Positions 61,850 through 64,000 of a stretch of 64,000 nt of DNA are shown here, piece by piece. Every line of letters starts with the position of its first letter. Within the stretch, counting starts at the first letter, position 1. The DNA is from Glycomyces niveus (GTDB lineage Bacteria > Actinomycetota > Actinomycetes > Mycobacteriales > Micromonosporaceae): the NCBI RefSeq assembly GCF_017592475.1, contig NZ_JAGFNP010000016.1, positions 35,340 through 99,339 on the forward strand. The letters are read 5' to 3'. Position numbers and translations under genes: made by a program. The notes beneath the pieces were generated by a model. The model was not told where the DNA came from and ran no database searches. It saw nothing but the letters and a program-made list of their open reading frames with translations.

Positions 61850-62587
61850 TCAAGTGTGGCGGTCCTCCAGGTAGCGCATGAGGTTCGCGGCGGACTGCTG
61901 GAGCTTCCGGTCGCCGTCGATGACGTCGCGGAGGTCGTCGGGCGCGCAGGGGCGGCGGTCGGCGAGGCGGGCGATGTCGAGGAAGTGGGGGGCGATCGCG
62001 GTGCGGCGGTAGGCGGCCAGCTTGTGGTGGCCGTCGATGAGGAACGCGGCGCAGTCCTGCTCGTCGCCGGGCGGCTCGGAGCGGAGGATGACCGAGAGCG
62101 GGCGGGCGCCCTCCTCGATCTCCTCGACGTAGCCGTTGAGGGTCGCCTCGTCGCGGGGAGGCCACGCGTCGGTGGGGATGACGGCGGTGCCCTCGGTGCC
62201 GATCGGCTCGTACGGGTACCACCAGGCGGTTCCGTTCTCCCCGAACGGTTCGATGTGGACGTTCGCGTCGCGCCAGATCCGGACCCCGTAGTGGCCGGGC
62301 TGCAGCAGCCCGAGGATGGGGCGGGCGAGTTCGACCGGGTCGGTGTCGCCGGCGGGGTGGCGGAGGCGTTCGCGGAGGTCGCGCAGGGAGTGCCGGAACG
62401 CGGCGTCGCGCGTGCGGATCGCGAACCGGTCGATGGACCCGGAGCCGGTATAGCCTTCGACGATGAGCGGTCTCCAGCCGACGCGGAGCGCGCTCGCCCC
62501 GTCGTGGCCGCCGACGGAGAGGGTGCCGTCCCCGTCGCGCACCTCGAGCACCCGGTACCCCAGTGATTCGGCCAATCGCGTGATCAT
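61850..62587 (-). CDS. ParB-like domain protein, 245 aa
   Basis: A C-terminal segment FLIDGHHKLAAYRRTA resembles the GHHR-type motif of ParB/sulfiredoxin-like domains, with RDVIDGDRKLQQSAAN after it. The N-terminal half has strands with LRVGWRPLIVEGYTGSGS. It is encoded alone, far from parA, so it is not the chromosome partitioning gene. Such orphan ParB-like proteins often have nuclease or CTPase-like roles; here function is unknown. Confidence 0.55.
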   Translation of the reverse strand: MITRLAESLGYRVLEVRDGDGTLSVGGHDGASALRVGWRPLIVEGYTGSGSIDRFAIRTRDAAFRHSLRDLRERLRHPAGDTDPVELARPILGLLQPGHYGVRIWRDANVHIEPFGENGTAWWYPYEPIGTEGTAVIPTDAWPPRDEATLNGYVEEIEEGARPLSVILRSEPPGDEQDCAAFLIDGHHKLAAYRRTAIAPHFLDIARLADRRPCAPDDLRDVIDGDRKLQQSAANLMRYLEDRHT

Positions 62588-62839
62588 CTGATCCTCCGTC
62601 CAACTCTCGACCGCCGCGGCGTTCGCACTGCGCCGCCCCGTCCCGGCGAACCCGTCATATCGGGCGGCGCCGGACGCCCGTCCAGCCTAGTACCCCGTTG
62701 CGACGACCGCGAACATCGCCGCGGTGAGCTGCGCGTTCGCGCACGCGCGCATAGTGGTCGTGAATATGGGGTACCCCGATTCGCCCGCAAAGCAACTAGA
62801 ATGGGCCGCACAACCCCTCATTGCCCCTGGAGGGCAGCC

Positions 62840-63346
62840 ATGACGGTCCCGCCGCCGCACCCCAACCCGTACCTGCCGCCCGGCCACCCCTACGGGCCGC
62901 CTCGACCGCCGCGCATGCCCGGTCTCACGACGACCGCCGTCGTGCTCCTGTGGGTGATGGTCGCCATCAGCACCTTCAGTGCGCTCCTGACGCTCCCGAT
63001 GGTCGTGTCCGAGTCGCCGATGCTCGACATGCTGCCCCCGGACGCGGCGCTCCTGATGTCGATCGGCGCGGTCCAGGGCGTCGCGTGGGCGGGCCTGCGC
63101 GCCTGCATCGCCGTCAAGATCGTCCAGCGCAGCAGTACGGCCCGGTCGGCGGCGTTCATCGCCGAAGGGGTGGGCATGGCCTGCCAGCTGGTGCTCGCGG
63201 TGCTGCTGTTCAACACCGTGATGCCTGCGGCGCCCCCGGAGGGCATGAGCGTCCGCTACAACTTCGACTGCACGGGGCTCGTGCTGCCGATCCTCGTCAT
63301 CTGCTTCCTCTCGACCGCCCGGTCGCGCTGGTGGTGCGACCGCTGA
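62840..63346 (+). CDS. Four-helix membrane protein, first of a tandem pair, 168 aa
   Basis: ATG at 62840 follows GGAGGG. A Pro-rich cytoplasmic N terminus (about 1-28) precedes four membrane helices at about 31-53, 68-92, 104-124 and 143-160, ending in STARSRWWCDR. The next gene is a paralogue with the same layout (LLSTADSKRWCNE ending). No known family. Confidence 0.7.
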   Translation: MTVPPPHPNPYLPPGHPYGPPRPPRMPGLTTTAVVLLWVMVAISTFSALLTLPMVVSESPMLDMLPPDAALLMSIGAVQGVAWAGLRACIAVKIVQRSSTARSAAFIAEGVGMACQLVLAVLLFNTVMPAAPPEGMSVRYNFDCTGLVLPILVICFLSTARSRWWCDR

Positions 63347-63381
63347 TACCCCTGAATACCGCTTCACGTTAGGAGTACGCC

Positions 63382-63894
63382 ATGAGCTACCCCCCTCCTC
63401 CTCCCGCTCCCCCTCCCGGCCCGCCGCTCGGCGCCGCCCCTGAGTCGATGCCCGGTTCCACGAAGGGCGCCGTGGTGCTCCTGTGGATCCTGTTCGGCCT
63501 CGGCATCTGCGGCAGCGGCGCCCTGGCCGCCGGCTACTTCGCGCTCACGAGCCTCGAGGAGCAGGGCGACGTCGTGATCCCGTCGTCGTACCTGCCGTAC
63601 CTGGTCATCGCGATCGTCCAGGCCGTGGTCTGGACGGTGCTGCGCGCGGTCTTCGCCGTGAAGATCGCCCGCCGCAGCGCGGGCGCCCGCAAGGGCGCCA
63701 TCATCTTCGAGATCGTCAACGTGGGCCTGTCGCTCCTGGCGTGGCTCTTCGCCCCGGAAATCGAGTACACCGCCGGGGAGCCGGCGGGCGGCACGGCAGG
63801 CGGCTTGATCGGCGCGGTCCTCGGCATCGCCATTGCCGCCGTCATCATCGGCCTGCTGTCCACTGCGGACTCCAAGCGGTGGTGCAACGAGTAG
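63382..63894 (+). CDS. Four-helix membrane protein, second of a tandem pair, 170 aa
   Basis: Paralogue of the preceding gene: a Pro-rich N terminus (about 1-25), four helices and the ending LLSTADSKRWCNE. The shared motif is AVKIARRSAGARKGA against AVKIVQRSSTARSAA. It is 35 bp downstream in the same operon and ends at a strong hairpin. The function of the pair is unknown. Confidence 0.7.
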   Translation: MSYPPPPPAPPPGPPLGAAPESMPGSTKGAVVLLWILFGLGICGSGALAAGYFALTSLEEQGDVVIPSSYLPYLVIAIVQAVVWTVLRAVFAVKIARRSAGARKGAIIFEIVNVGLSLLAWLFAPEIEYTAGEPAGGTAGGLIGAVLGIAIAAVIIGLLSTADSKRWCNE

Positions 63895-63902
63895 TGCGAC
63901 CG

Positions 63903-63942
63903 GGCGCGGCCGCCGGACGGGATGCCGTCCGGCGGCCGCGCC
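63903..63942. terminator. 18-bp hairpin terminator
   Basis: GGCGCGGCCGCCGGACGG pairs perfectly with CCGTCCGGCGGCCGCGCC across a 4-nt GATG loop, 8 bp past the stop at 63894. A short T-rich stretch (TTTAT) follows. This is the clearest intrinsic-type terminator in the window. Confidence 0.85.
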
Positions 63943-64000
63943 GCGTTTATCGCGGTGGCCGGGGGGCGGGCCGGTGCGCTGGGTGAGTCGGAAATGGAGG

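Overview
The window is a very GC-rich actinobacterial chromosome segment. Codon third positions are almost all G or C, GTG and TTG starts are common, WXG100/ESX-type genes are abundant, and an HspR-type (HAIR) operator precedes clpB. The gene set would suit a Glycomycetaceae/Micromonosporales-like filamentous actinobacterium, but that placement is inference. No rRNA, tRNA, CRISPR array or insertion sequence was recognised.

Layout. 1-2.5 kb: the end of an ArsB/SLC13-like permease, a 1 kb gene-poor stretch with a GGGGC repeat, and a tandemly duplicated pair of small genes, one copy of which is decayed. 2.6-6.2 kb: clpB with its HAIR operator, and a BRCT-like protein with an acidic Pro/Glu tail. 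6.3-17.7 kb: a divergent five-gene module holding a 1,639-aa AAA+ protein, an SPFH/flotillin, a YqiJ/NfeD-like OB-fold membrane protein, an FtsK/HerA-type ATPase and a coiled-coil membrane protein. This looks like a membrane-scaffolded ATPase system of unknown function. 17.9-25.6 kb: general metabolism, namely a CurA-like reductase with a divergent TetR regulator, small membrane proteins, the molybdenum-cofactor genes moaC-moaB-moeA-moaE, a CopC-like protein and a Gfo/Idh/MocA dehydrogenase.

25.6-43.5 kb, almost all on the minus strand: an ESX/type VII-like accessory region without EccC-type core genes. It carries WXG proteins, small EspC-like helical proteins, YbaB-like proteins, a lipoprotein, PH-like and PEGA-like membrane proteins, and two large Gly/Pro-rich putative substrates that share a C-terminal signature. 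Two cassettes in it are clear duplications. 43.8-51.3 kb, plus strand: a type IV secretion-like operon (TrbC/VirB2-like, PrgI-like, VirB4-like ATPase, TrbL/VirB6-like, VirB8/TcpC-like, and a lytic transglycosylase-M23 peptidase) with no relaxase or coupling protein. The VirB4-like gene carries five perfect DnaA boxes inside its coding sequence. 51.4-59.9 kb: toxin-immunity modules linked to WXG proteins (a BECR-type RNase-like toxin with a CPCC protein; a GH-E nuclease with a SUFU immunity protein) and more YbaB-like genes. 60-64 kb: a GNAT acetyltransferase, a small membrane protein, a ParB-like protein and a tandem pair of paralogous membrane proteins ending at a strong hairpin.

How the parts may work together (inference): the T4SS-like channel, the WXG/EspC/YbaB-like modules and the polymorphic toxins form one cell-envelope export and competition neighbourhood, while the AAA+/SPFH/FtsK module is a separate membrane-associated stress or defence candidate. 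The strongest unexplained signal is the DnaA-box cluster at 44,844-44,987, where rare codons reproduce TTATCCACA.
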